From positions 124,001-188,000 of the forward strand of contig DLHP01000004.1 of assembly GCA_002483285.1 (NCBI GenBank): a stretch of 64,000 bases of DNA, given 5' to 3'. Positions 41,865 through 49,421 of the stretch are shown here, in pieces. The translations under genes were made by a program, and so were the position numbers. How positions within the stretch are numbered: position 1 is the stretch's first letter; each line of letters starts with the position of its first letter. The DNA is from Flavobacterium sp. UBA7665. Lineage in GTDB: Bacteria; Bacteroidota; Bacteroidia; Flavobacteriales; Flavobacteriaceae. Below the pieces are notes generated by a model. The model searched no databases. It was not told where the DNA came from and was given only the letters and a program-made list of their open reading frames with translations.

Positions 41865-43367
41865 ATGACTCCATTCACCATATTATCGCTCATTGTCGTT
41901 TACTTCGGACTGCTGCTGCTCGTCTCGCATTTCGTGAGCAAAAAAGATTCGGGCAACGACGCGTTTTTTAAAGCCAACAAGAATTCAAAATGGTACCTCG
42001 TGGCGTTTGGTATGATAGGCACGGCGCTTTCGGGCGTGACTTTTATTTCAGTTCCCGGTGAAGTGGGCAACCCTGACAACCAATTCAAGTATTTCCAGTT
42101 TGTGCTGGGCAACGCAATTGGTTTTATCATTATTGCGAAAATTTTGCTGCCGTTGTATTACCGTATGAACCTGACGTCGATTTATGGGTACATCGAGCAA
42201 CGGCTCGGCCACATCAGTTACAAGACCGCGGCGACGATATTTTTGATTAGCCGAACCATTGGCTCCTCATTCCGTTTGTATTTGGTGGTGATCGTTTTGC
42301 AGCGTTATGTGTTTGATTTCTATCACATCCCATTTGCCGTAACGGTGTTAATTTCATTGGCCCTGATCTTTGCCTACACCTATCGCGGCGGACTCAAAAC
42401 CATCATCATTACCGATACCCTACAGACTTTTTTCCTGGTTTCATCGGTGTTCCTAACAATCTTTTTTGTGTGCGACAGCCTTGATTTGGGTGTTTTTGAA
42501 GCTTTCGAGCAAGTCAAGAACAGTAATTATTCTAAGGTGTTTTTCTTTGAAGATTTCATGAAAGGCAATTATTTCTGGAAACAAATCCTTGGCGGAATCT
42601 TCGTCACAATTGCCATGGTGGGCCTTGACCAGGATTTGATGCAAAAAAACCTGAGCTGTAAAAACATCGGCGAGGCGCAAAAAAACATGTTCACCTTTAC
42701 CGGAATTTTTGTCATCATCAACATCTTCTTTTTGAGCGTGGGCGCCTTGTTGTACCTGTTTGCCGAGAAAAATGGTATTGCGGTGCCTACCGACCTCGTT
42801 ACCGGGAAACCGCGTACCGATTTGTTGTTTCCAGAAATTGCGTTCTACCACCTCAACATCATCCCGTCAATCGTGTTTTTACTCGGGTTGACCGCAGCGA
42901 CTTTTGCCACGACCGACTCGGCGCTGACTGCACTTACCACCTCGTTTTGTGTGGATTTTCTGGGAATGGACAAAGCCGAAAACTCGAGCAAACCCAATAT
43001 GGTACGCACGAGACACTTCGTGCACATTGGTTTTTCATTTTTGATGTTTTTGGTGATTGTGTTCTTCAACGCGATTAACGATGCCTCGGTGGTGAGCATG
43101 ATCTTCAAGATTGCGTCCTACACTTATGGGCCGTTGTTGGGATTGTATGCTTTTGGATTGTTTGTGAAATCGAAAACGGTACACGACAAATGGGTGCCAC
43201 TCGTTTGTGTGTTGTCGCCGGCGATTTGCTTTGCAATCAGCAAAAATTCGGCGGCGTTGTTTGGGGATTATGTTTTTGACAACGAACTCATTATCGTGAA
43301 CGGATTGATTACGTTTTTGGGATTGTGGTTGATTTCACGTCCGGCTGATAAGCAAACGCGGTTCTAG
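41865..43367 (+). CDS. Sodium:solute symporter (SSS family)
   Basis: This 500-residue membrane protein has about 13 hydrophobic helices of the LeuT-like SSS family. It shows the N-terminal KKDSGNDAFFKANKNSKWYLVAFGMIG segment (read as DAFFKANKNSKWYLVAFG), SGVTFISVPGEVG, AYTYRGGLKTIIITDTLQ and FATTDSALTALTTSFCVDFL, the latter with the Ser/Thr residues of the sodium site. It couples sodium to uptake of an unknown solute. ATG 41865 is chosen; 29 upstream in-frame codons run through a degenerate repeat and are rejected. It ends next to a palindromic repeat. Confidence 0.9.
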   Translation: MTPFTILSLIVVYFGLLLLVSHFVSKKDSGNDAFFKANKNSKWYLVAFGMIGTALSGVTFISVPGEVGNPDNQFKYFQFVLGNAIGFIIIAKILLPLYYRMNLTSIYGYIEQRLGHISYKTAATIFLISRTIGSSFRLYLVVIVLQRYVFDFYHIPFAVTVLISLALIFAYTYRGGLKTIIITDTLQTFFLVSSVFLTIFFVCDSLDLGVFEAFEQVKNSNYSKVFFFEDFMKGNYFWKQILGGIFVTIAMVGLDQDLMQKNLSCKNIGEAQKNMFTFTGIFVIINIFFLSVGALLYLFAEKNGIAVPTDLVTGKPRTDLLFPEIAFYHLNIIPSIVFLLGLTAATFATTDSALTALTTSFCVDFLGMDKAENSSKPNMVRTRHFVHIGFSFLMFLVIVFFNAINDASVVSMIFKIASYTYGPLLGLYAFGLFVKSKTVHDKWVPLVCVLSPAICFAISKNSAALFGDYVFDNELIIVNGLITFLGLWLISRPADKQTRF

Positions 43368-43380
43368 CCTACGCTGTTGC

Positions 43381-43460
43381 CTAGCCCGGATTGCAGCGGC
43401 ATCCTTTTGCTTTTTTCTTTAAAAAGCAAAAGATAGAGCGGAAAGCCGGATTAGCTTCAA
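43381..43460 (+). repeat. Palindromic intergenic repeat, copy 1
   Basis: Starting 13 bases after the symporter stop, the sequence contains GATTGCAGCGGCATCC, then TTTTGC / GCAAAA arms around an A/T-rich loop, then GATAGAGCGGAAAGCCGG. The same order, with a different loop, occurs in reverse orientation at 45617-45690. Each copy lies directly downstream of a stop codon in that gene's direction. It may act as a 3'-end hairpin or be a REP-like element. Confidence 0.7.
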
Positions 43461-43467
43461 AAAAATT

Positions 43468-43833
43468 TTAATACTGCCCAGTCGCGAGCAACACCAAAGT
43501 ACACGACACATCAATGCCAATGTTGTTGCTTTTGAGCAATTGGTACAACTCGGGATTTTCTGTTCCCGGATTGAAAATGACGCGCTTGGGATGCGTCTCC
43601 ACGATATAATTGTAGTATTCACGCTGGTTGTGCGGATTGAGGTAGAGCGTAACGGTATCGACATTGGTGGCCGGAATCGTCTTGGTGTGGATTTTTATAC
43701 CCGCCACTTCGCCGTTGTGTTGCCCAATGGCGAGCACCGGATGGCCATGTTTAACAAGTGCATTGATGGCGCGATTGGCGTAACGGTCTTCTTTGGTCGT
43801 GGCGCCGAGCACCAGGGTTTTCTTCTTTTCCAT
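43468..43833 (-). CDS. CoA-binding domain protein (YccU-like)
   Basis: This 121-residue single-domain Rossmann protein resembles small CoA-binding proteins: KKTLVLGATTKEDRYANRAI, LVKHGHPVLAIGQH, TVTLYLNPHNQREYYNYI, KRVIFNPGTENPELYQLL and GIDVSCTLVLLATGQY. Its cellular role is not established for the family. The ATG at 43833 lies just after a -7 box (43838-43845), which argues against the longer frame from 43857. It converges with the symporter gene. Confidence 0.88.
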   Translation of the reverse strand: MEKKKTLVLGATTKEDRYANRAINALVKHGHPVLAIGQHNGEVAGIKIHTKTIPATNVDTVTLYLNPHNQREYYNYIVETHPKRVIFNPGTENPELYQLLKSNNIGIDVSCTLVLLATGQY

Positions 43834-43837
43834 GCGC

Positions 43838-43845
43838 CAAAAGTA
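43838..43845 (-). promoter_or_regulatory. -7 box upstream of the CoA-binding protein gene, near-leaderless
   Basis: TACTTTTG on the minus strand matches TAnnTTTG and ends four bases before the start codon. A -33 element was not convincingly found. Confidence 0.4.
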
Positions 43846-43897
43846 CAAAAATGACATTTTGCGGGACCTATTTTTAACGTTAGATTAATTTTAATCT

Positions 43898-43929
43898 TAA
43901 CTTTGCTAGTGAGCCCCAAGTTAACTTTG
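43898..43929 (+). promoter_or_regulatory. Promoter region of marC with two TAACTTTG boxes
   Basis: TAACTTTG occurs at 43898-43905 and again at 43922-43929, both fitting the -7 consensus. The TTTG of the first lies 16 bases upstream of the second, so it could serve as the -33 element of the proximal promoter. The proximal box is ten bases before the marC ATG. Confidence 0.5.
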
Positions 43930-43939
43930 CACAAAAACC

Positions 43940-44563
43940 ATGGAACTTTTCATTTACCTATTCTTCGCGCTTTTCTCGGTCCTGAACCCAATCGGTACTG
44001 TCCCGATTTTCGTGGGACTCACTCAGGACGACTCTAAAAAGGAGCGTTCGCGCATTTCCCTCTGGACCGCCATTGACGTTTTTATCATTTTGATGATTGC
44101 TTTTCTGGTAGGCCGTTATGTTTTGGAGTTTTTTGGGATTACGATTACAGCATTGCGCATCACAGGCGGTATCATCATTGCGAGTTCGGGTTTTTCATTG
44201 CTCAACGGGCAATTCAACAAAAACAAGGGAATCAACAAAAAGGTCGAGCAGGAAATCCAGGTGAGGAACGACATTGCGCTTACGCCACTCGCCATGCCCA
44301 TGCTTGCAGGGCCGGGCTCGATGTCGCTGCTAATCACTTTTTACCAGGAACACCATACCACCACAGAAATCATCATTTCTTCTTTGGCCATACTGGGCAA
44401 CGCGCTGGTTATTTACATTATTTTGCGCGGCGCGCATTATTTGTCTAAGATGCTCGGGACATCGGGAATTGTGGCGATTTCGAGGATCGTTGGTTTTTTG
44501 ACGATTGCGATTGGAATCCAGTATATTATCAGTTCGGTGCTCACGATTATTCGCGGCATCTAA
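43940..44563 (+). CDS. MarC-family integral membrane protein
   Basis: This 207-residue protein has six predicted membrane helices and the MarC/UPF0056 pattern: FFALFSVLNPIGTVPIFVGLT, a TALRITGGIIIASSGFSLL helix (residues about 70-90), DIALTPLAMPMLAGPGSMSLLI and a C-terminal RIVGFLTIAIGIQYIISSVL. The family's function is unknown; it is not shown to confer drug resistance. It stands alone and ends at a bidirectional terminator. Confidence 0.93.
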   Translation: MELFIYLFFALFSVLNPIGTVPIFVGLTQDDSKKERSRISLWTAIDVFIILMIAFLVGRYVLEFFGITITALRITGGIIIASSGFSLLNGQFNKNKGINKKVEQEIQVRNDIALTPLAMPMLAGPGSMSLLITFYQEHHTTTEIIISSLAILGNALVIYIILRGAHYLSKMLGTSGIVAISRIVGFLTIAIGIQYIISSVLTIIRGI

Positions 44564-44581
44564 CCCATAAATTTCCAATAG

Positions 44582-44633
44582 AAAAAGTTCCAACTTTCAA
44601 TTGCGCACGGCAGGTTGAAAGTTGGAACTTTTT
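44582..44633. terminator. Bidirectional intrinsic terminator between marC and ctlX
   Basis: A perfect 19-bp inverted repeat (44582-44600 and 44615-44633) with a 14-base loop has A-run and T-run ends. It sits between the convergent genes marC and ctlX. Confidence 0.9.
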
Positions 44634-44654
44634 AGTATTGTCAGTTGTGAAATT

Positions 44655-45590
44655 TTAATTCCTCGGCAAGAAAACCTCCGCCATCATACAACGGGCGCTT
44701 CCTCCACCGCAAGCTTCGATCGTATCAAGGCTCGAGCTTAAAATAGTCACGTGTTCTTCGATCTGGGCAATTTGCTTTTTGGTCAGGCTTTGGTGGGCCG
44801 AGGCGCTCATCACGAGGTATCTCCGTTCGTCGCTTCCCTGAACCTCGAGCATGTTTCCGGCGAAATTATTCACCTGATCTTCGGTAATCAAAATAATCTC
44901 TTTTCCATCGGCGCGCAGGTTGTCTAACACCATTTTGCGTTCTTGTTTGTCATCGATACAATCGGCGCAAATCACCGCAAAAGTATCGCCAATGCACATC
45001 ATTACGTTGGTATGGTAAATCAATTCGCGTTTGCCGTTGACGGTTTGGTACGCCTCGAAAATCACGGGTGCATAATCAAAATCCTCGCAGAATTCAATGA
45101 ACAATTCTTCGTCGGCACGCGGTGATAAGGCGCAATACGCCTTTTCATTTTCACGGTCAAGGAGCAAACTTCCGGTACCTTCGAGGAAAAATCCGTCTTC
45201 TTCGGCCGAGGTGTAATCCATAATCTCATTCACCACAAAACCTTTGTCCTCGAGTATATCGAGTATGTCCTCTCGCCTTTCGCTACGGCGGTTCTCGGCA
45301 AACATCGGGTACAAAACTACGTCGCCATTTTCATGGAACGAAATCCAGTTGTTGGGGAAAATCGAGTCGGGCGTATCGGGCGTGAGCGTATCCTCAACCA
45401 CCGTCACATCTACACCCACCATGCGCAACTTGTTCACGAAAGTATCAAACTCTTCCTGCGCTTTCGCGTTCACGGTTTCGGCCGATAAATTGTCGAGCAC
45501 TTTTTGGTAATAATTGTTCACCGCAGTCTGCTCATTCATCCGGAAAGCCACCGGACGCACCATCAATATGGCATTGGTTGTCTGTTTCAT
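44655..45590 (-). CDS. ctlX: CtlX-like guanidino-group hydrolase (citrulline utilisation type)
   Basis: This 311-residue protein belongs to the amidinotransferase/arginine-deiminase superfamily. Conserved segments are AILMVRPVAFRMNEQT, the Asp-containing SIFPNNWISFHENGDVVLYPMFAENRR (read as FPNNWISFH and LYPMFAENRR), FLEGTGSLLLDRE, IYHTNVMMCIGDTFAVI with the catalytic His, and the C-terminal nucleophile Cys within ACGGGSARCMMAEVF. The family includes CtlX. The substrate is not certain. It is 108 bases downstream of a dimethylargininase-like gene on the same strand. Confidence 0.85.
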   Translation of the reverse strand: MKQTTNAILMVRPVAFRMNEQTAVNNYYQKVLDNLSAETVNAKAQEEFDTFVNKLRMVGVDVTVVEDTLTPDTPDSIFPNNWISFHENGDVVLYPMFAENRRSERREDILDILEDKGFVVNEIMDYTSAEEDGFFLEGTGSLLLDRENEKAYCALSPRADEELFIEFCEDFDYAPVIFEAYQTVNGKRELIYHTNVMMCIGDTFAVICADCIDDKQERKMVLDNLRADGKEIILITEDQVNNFAGNMLEVQGSDERRYLVMSASAHQSLTKKQIAQIEEHVTILSSSLDTIEACGGGSARCMMAEVFLPRN

Positions 45591-45616
45591 AGTTTATTTT
45601 TTATGGCGTTGCCTTC

Positions 45617-45690
45617 GGCCGGGCTTTTCGCTTTATCTTTTACGGCTGCGCTGCGCCGCAAAAGGATACCGCTGCAATCCCTAACGCAAA
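45617..45690 (-). repeat. Palindromic intergenic repeat, copy 2
   Basis: Read on the minus strand the order is GGGATTGCAGCGGTATCC, TTTTGCGGCG, then GTAAAAGATAAAGCGAAAAGCCCGG. It is the same element as at 43381-43460, in the opposite direction. It follows the stop of the dimethylargininase-like gene and lies upstream of ctlX. Confidence 0.7.
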
Positions 45691-45698
45691 CGCGGGCA

Positions 45699-46619
45699 TT
45701 AGTCTCTAATTAAGGGCAGCGTAGAACAACGCAGCAATCCTTCTTGTTTGGCGATTTCTGCGTATGGGATTTCTTCTACCGTAAAACCATTGTCGCGCAG
45801 CCAGTTGTTGAGTCTTGTGAAGTTCTTTTCAGAAACCACGACATCGGGCGCAATCGAGAATACGTTAGAGTTCATATTGTACATTTCGTCGCGTGTGATG
45901 TGAAAGAGGTTGTCCATCCCAAACAAATCCACCAATTGCTGGTATTCGGCTTCATCACGGAATCCGCCTTTGTAGATGATTCCTTTGTCGTGGCCCACCG
46001 GCTGGAAACAGCAATCAAGGTGCAAGGCGTTGTCGCGCGCATCTTCCCACGATTTGACGAGATCAAAAGTGAGCACTTTTTTGTGCGGGAATAAATTCTT
46101 GATAAAATCAATCCCGGCTTTATTGGTTCTGGCGGTTTTGATCTTGCTGTAATCGGCGCCATAATACGTCCCGATAAAAATATAGTCATTCCACAAGATG
46201 ACGTCGCCGCCTTCAATGTGAATCTTCTCCTTGTCTTCGATTCGGATGAATTTCTTAGGATCAATCTGGTCTATCACATACTGGATTGCGGGAAATTCCT
46301 TGTCCCTTTCGGGCAAGATGCCGGCTTCTATGATGACATCATCGATCACAAAGGCAATGTCGCGTGTAAAGATTTGGTTTTCATTCTCGACCAGCTGCGG
46401 ACGAAAAACTTTCACGTCATATTTTTCAAAAACCTTGTTGAAAGCTTCCATTTCGGCGACCATGTCGGCCTCTACGGGATAAGTCCCGGCAAGGATATGC
46501 TCGAGCGATTTGGGGTCGTAAGCAGTTTCGGCAGGCGGCGTTGGACCATTGCTCACAGCGGTTCCGAGCACTACGGCGCGCAATCGGGAAGTTTCGTTTT
46601 TAACGTTCAAAGCTAGCAT
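45699..46619 (-). CDS. Dimethylarginine dimethylaminohydrolase / arginine deiminase-like protein
   Basis: This 306-residue protein is a guanidino-group-modifying enzyme: NENQIFTRDIAFVIDDVIIEAG (read as IFTRDIAFVI), HIEGGDVILWNDYIFIG, the catalytic His in NALHLDCCFQPVG, and the C-terminal nucleophile Cys in GLLRCSTLPLIRD. The fold matches DDAH/arginine deiminase; the precise substrate (arginine, methylarginine or a related compound) is not clear. The ATG at 46619 is preferred over a longer frame from 46670. Together with ctlX it suggests arginine or citrulline catabolism. Confidence 0.85.
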   Translation of the reverse strand: MLALNVKNETSRLRAVVLGTAVSNGPTPPAETAYDPKSLEHILAGTYPVEADMVAEMEAFNKVFEKYDVKVFRPQLVENENQIFTRDIAFVIDDVIIEAGILPERDKEFPAIQYVIDQIDPKKFIRIEDKEKIHIEGGDVILWNDYIFIGTYYGADYSKIKTARTNKAGIDFIKNLFPHKKVLTFDLVKSWEDARDNALHLDCCFQPVGHDKGIIYKGGFRDEAEYQQLVDLFGMDNLFHITRDEMYNMNSNVFSIAPDVVVSEKNFTRLNNWLRDNGFTVEEIPYAEIAKQEGLLRCSTLPLIRD

Positions 46620-46667
46620 AGCAGTCAATTTACTCAGTTGATGCCCAAAAGTGGCTCGAGGCGTTCG

Positions 46668-46675
46668 CAAATATA
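46668..46675 (-). promoter_or_regulatory. -7 box upstream of the dimethylargininase-like gene
   Basis: TATATTTG on the minus strand fits TAnnTTTG, about 48 bases before ATG 46619. It also overlaps the alternative upstream start at 46670, supporting the shorter gene. No clear -33 element was found. Confidence 0.35.
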
Positions 46676-46745
46676 TAGAAAGCCCTCTAGCTGTAAAACA
46701 GAATTCACGAAAAGATTTGAACCATGTCTTTTCTTTATAGCTATT

Positions 46746-47852
46746 TTATTTGTCGCGCCATTTGGTAGTGGGAAGCTCGAAATATTTGTAAAGGAGGATA
46801 GACAATACGATGGTGAGCGCCCAAAACAATCCGTATGAAACAACGCTTTGTGTGAGGTTGCTGTATCCTTGCAGCGGCAGCCTGTTAATAATCCAGCCCA
46901 TGACAATCGAAAAATTAATCAGGTACATGGAGTATGAAACCAGTGAGATGTAGGTTACTGCCTTGTACAGTCTACCGCTTCCGGTTTTGACTGTTCCCAA
47001 ATAAGGGATTAGCGCCAAAGTGGCCAACGCATTAACCGAAAACGAAAACACGCTCCAATAAACTGAACCATATTGGCGTTCAGCGACAAAACCCGGCAAA
47101 ACCAACAACAGCAATCCGGCGGCAAATAATACAACTCTGTACCGTAGCCAAATGTCGTTTTTATAGTAGGCCAAATAAGCACCCAAAACACCATACATCA
47201 AACTGTCAAGCCGTGTAACAACCTGTTTCCTGAAATAAACATCCCATACGTCCAGGTTGCCTACTTCCATATGGGTGTACCTGAAAAAACGAAAAGCGGT
47301 TACCGCGATGATGATTGTAAAAATCGTGAGTGGCAACGCCGTTTTTAATTTTAAACGCAGCACGAAAACTGCAAAAAGGATGGAGGTGGGAAGCAGCAGG
47401 TAAAACCACTCCTCAATGCTCAGGCTCCACGCTTCCGGGAAAAACAACGGATGCGGGCGGTATAAGTTTTGAGAAAAAACAAAATATCGCGGCGTACTTA
47501 GGATGCTAAATCCCGGCTCGAATAAAAGGCACAGTAAACATAGAACACTAAGTATCAAAAAATAATTGGGTAAAGTTCTAAACCATCGGCGTTGCCAGAA
47601 ATCGAGAACGAGCTTAAAAGTCAATTCATTTTTCTCGAGCAATTTGATTAGTATTCCTCCAATCAAAAAACCACTGAGTACAAAGAAAATGCTTACGCCG
47701 TCAAGTACAAAATGATCCAGAACCGTTGCAACACTAGCAGGCAACAATAAATTGGCGTGGCCAAAGACGACAAATAGAATGGCGAAACAGCGCAGGATAT
47801 CGAGTCCGAAAATCCGGTTGGGTTGTATATCGATTTTTAAAAGCTGCTTCAT
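46746..47852 (-). CDS. Acyltransferase-3 family membrane protein (OafA-like)
   Basis: This 368-residue protein has about ten membrane helices. It shows the family's N-terminal motif FGLDILRCFAILFVVFGHANLL (read as GLDILRCFAILFVVFGH) with the conserved His, VSIFFVLSGFLIGGIL, RRWFRTLPNYFLI, and AWSLSIEEWFYLLLP. Such proteins O-acylate exported carbohydrates using acyl-CoA. No SGNH extension is present. The ATG at 47852 follows a TATCTTTG box, so the longer frame from 47885 is rejected. It is separate from the polysaccharide locus but may modify its product. Confidence 0.9.
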   Translation of the reverse strand: MKQLLKIDIQPNRIFGLDILRCFAILFVVFGHANLLLPASVATVLDHFVLDGVSIFFVLSGFLIGGILIKLLEKNELTFKLVLDFWQRRWFRTLPNYFLILSVLCLLCLLFEPGFSILSTPRYFVFSQNLYRPHPLFFPEAWSLSIEEWFYLLLPTSILFAVFVLRLKLKTALPLTIFTIIIAVTAFRFFRYTHMEVGNLDVWDVYFRKQVVTRLDSLMYGVLGAYLAYYKNDIWLRYRVVLFAAGLLLLVLPGFVAERQYGSVYWSVFSFSVNALATLALIPYLGTVKTGSGRLYKAVTYISLVSYSMYLINFSIVMGWIINRLPLQGYSNLTQSVVSYGLFWALTIVLSILLYKYFELPTTKWRDK

Positions 47853-47867
47853 ATGATGGTGTGGGCG

Positions 47868-47875
47868 CAAAGATA
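47868..47875 (-). promoter_or_regulatory. -7 box upstream of the acyltransferase-3 gene
   Basis: TATCTTTG on the minus strand is a perfect TAnnTTTG, 15 bases before ATG 47852. No matching -33 TTG was seen at the usual distance. Confidence 0.45.
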
Positions 47876-47903
47876 AAAACCCCACACGATATCCATAATA
47901 AAA

Positions 47904-47927
47904 AAGCCACTCTTTTCAAAGTGGCTT
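47904..47927 (-). terminator. Intrinsic terminator of citrate synthase
   Basis: Inverted repeat AAGCCACT/AGTGGCTT (47904-47911 and 47920-47927) with an eight-base loop. On the minus strand it is followed by a T-run, 19 bases after the citrate synthase stop. Confidence 0.85.
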
Positions 47928-47945
47928 ATATTATTGGTCAAGTGA

Positions 47946-49229
47946 TTATCTTTTCTCAACCGGCGTAAAATCACGTAACGGATGCCCGGTGTAAATTTGT
48001 CTTGGTCTACCGATCGGCTCTTTATTGACGCGCATTTCCTTCCATTGCGCAATCCAGCCTGGCAAACGGCCAATGGCAAACATCACGGTAAACATGTCTG
48101 TTGGGATGCCGAGTGCGCGGTAAATGATTCCAGAGTAGAAATCGACATTCGGATATAATTTTCTTGATACGAAATAATCGTCAACGAGCGCTGCTTCTTC
48201 TAATTTTTTCGCAATCGATAATACTGGATCGTCAACACCCAATGTGCTCAAAACCTCATCCGCTGCTTTCTTGATGATCCGCGCGCGCGGGTCAAAATTC
48301 TTGTAAACGCGGTGACCGAAGCCCATTAAACGGAACGGATCATCCTTGTCTTTGGCTTTGGCCATATATTTATCGGCATCGCCGCCATCTTTTTGGATCG
48401 CTTCGAGCATTTCAAGCACCGCTTGGTTGGCGCCGCCGTGCAATGGGCCCCAAAGTGCCGAAACACCTGCAGAGATTGAGGCGAACAAGCCCGCGTGTGA
48501 TGAACCAACCATTCTTACCGTAGAGGTAGAACAGTTTTGCTCGTGATCGGCATGCAGGATAAATAACTTATCGAGTGCATCGATCACCGTTGGATTGGCT
48601 TTGTATGGTCCGGTTGGCAATTCAAACATCAAATGCATGAAGTTTTCTACGTAGCCTTTGGTATTGTCATAATAATTGAGCGGATAACCCATCATTTTTC
48701 GGTACGTCCAGGTTGCAATCACCAGGAATTTACCCATGGTTTTGCAAACTGCTTCGTACATTTCCTTTTCATTGTCGACGTTGACTACCTTTGGATTGAA
48801 TGCGGTGAGTGCGCTGGTGAGTGACGACAAAACGCCCATCGGATGCGCGGTTTTAGGAAAGCCGTCAATGATGTTTTTCATTTCCTCATTGACCAACGTG
48901 TATTTACGGATGTCATTTTCAAACTGCTCCAATTGCTTGGTAGTTGGCAATTCGCCAAAAATAACGAGGTAAGCTACTTCAAGAAAGTTGGCCTTGTCGG
49001 CCAAATCTTCTATAGAATATCCGCGGTAGCGAAGGATACCCTCTTCCCCGTCAAGGAAAGTGATGTCGCTCTTACAAGAGCCAGAATTTTTATAACCGGG
49101 ATCCATCGTAATGGCACCCGACAAATCGCGTAATTTGTTAATATCGATCGCTACTTCATTCTCACTCCCAACGATTACCGGAAATTCATACTTCTTCCCG
49201 TCTAGTTCTAGTATTGCAGTTTTTGACAT
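47946..49229 (-). CDS. gltA: Citrate synthase
   Basis: This 427-residue protein is a full-length bacterial type citrate synthase that condenses acetyl-CoA and oxaloacetate. The N-terminal domain (ILELDGKKYEFPVIVG, LRDLSGAITMDPGY) is typical of hexameric NADH-sensitive bacterial enzymes. Catalytic segments are LHADHEQNCSTSTVRMVGSS (first His), GFGHRVYKNFDPRA (second His) and YPNVDFYSGIIYRALGIP (Asp). It is monocistronic, between its own promoter and a terminator. Confidence 0.97.
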   Translation of the reverse strand: MSKTAILELDGKKYEFPVIVGSENEVAIDINKLRDLSGAITMDPGYKNSGSCKSDITFLDGEEGILRYRGYSIEDLADKANFLEVAYLVIFGELPTTKQLEQFENDIRKYTLVNEEMKNIIDGFPKTAHPMGVLSSLTSALTAFNPKVVNVDNEKEMYEAVCKTMGKFLVIATWTYRKMMGYPLNYYDNTKGYVENFMHLMFELPTGPYKANPTVIDALDKLFILHADHEQNCSTSTVRMVGSSHAGLFASISAGVSALWGPLHGGANQAVLEMLEAIQKDGGDADKYMAKAKDKDDPFRLMGFGHRVYKNFDPRARIIKKAADEVLSTLGVDDPVLSIAKKLEEAALVDDYFVSRKLYPNVDFYSGIIYRALGIPTDMFTVMFAIGRLPGWIAQWKEMRVNKEPIGRPRQIYTGHPLRDFTPVEKR

Positions 49230-49266
49230 GTTAAATGGATATTTATCGAGTAAAATAATAATTTAA

Positions 49267-49274
49267 CAAATCTA
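49267..49274 (-). promoter_or_regulatory. -7 box upstream of citrate synthase
   Basis: TAGATTTG on the minus strand fits TAnnTTTG, 37 bases before the gltA start. A good -33 element was not found. Confidence 0.4.
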
Positions 49275-49369
49275 TGGAATTTAGAATGAATTAAAAAAAG
49301 AATAGTGCAGCGAAATCGTTAATAATTATATAAAAATTGCAAGATTGATATACATCCTACCTCAAAAAA

Positions 49370-49402
49370 AAGAAGCGCTCCATTTTGAACGGTGCGCTTC
49401 TT
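49370..49402 (-). terminator. Intrinsic terminator after LRR protein gene 1
   Basis: Inverted repeat AAGAAGCGC/GCGCTTCTT (49370-49378, 49394-49402) with a T-run on the minus strand. It lies 19 bases past the stop of the LRR gene. Confidence 0.85.
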
Positions 49403-49421
49403 TTTAACCAACTAATTTCGT

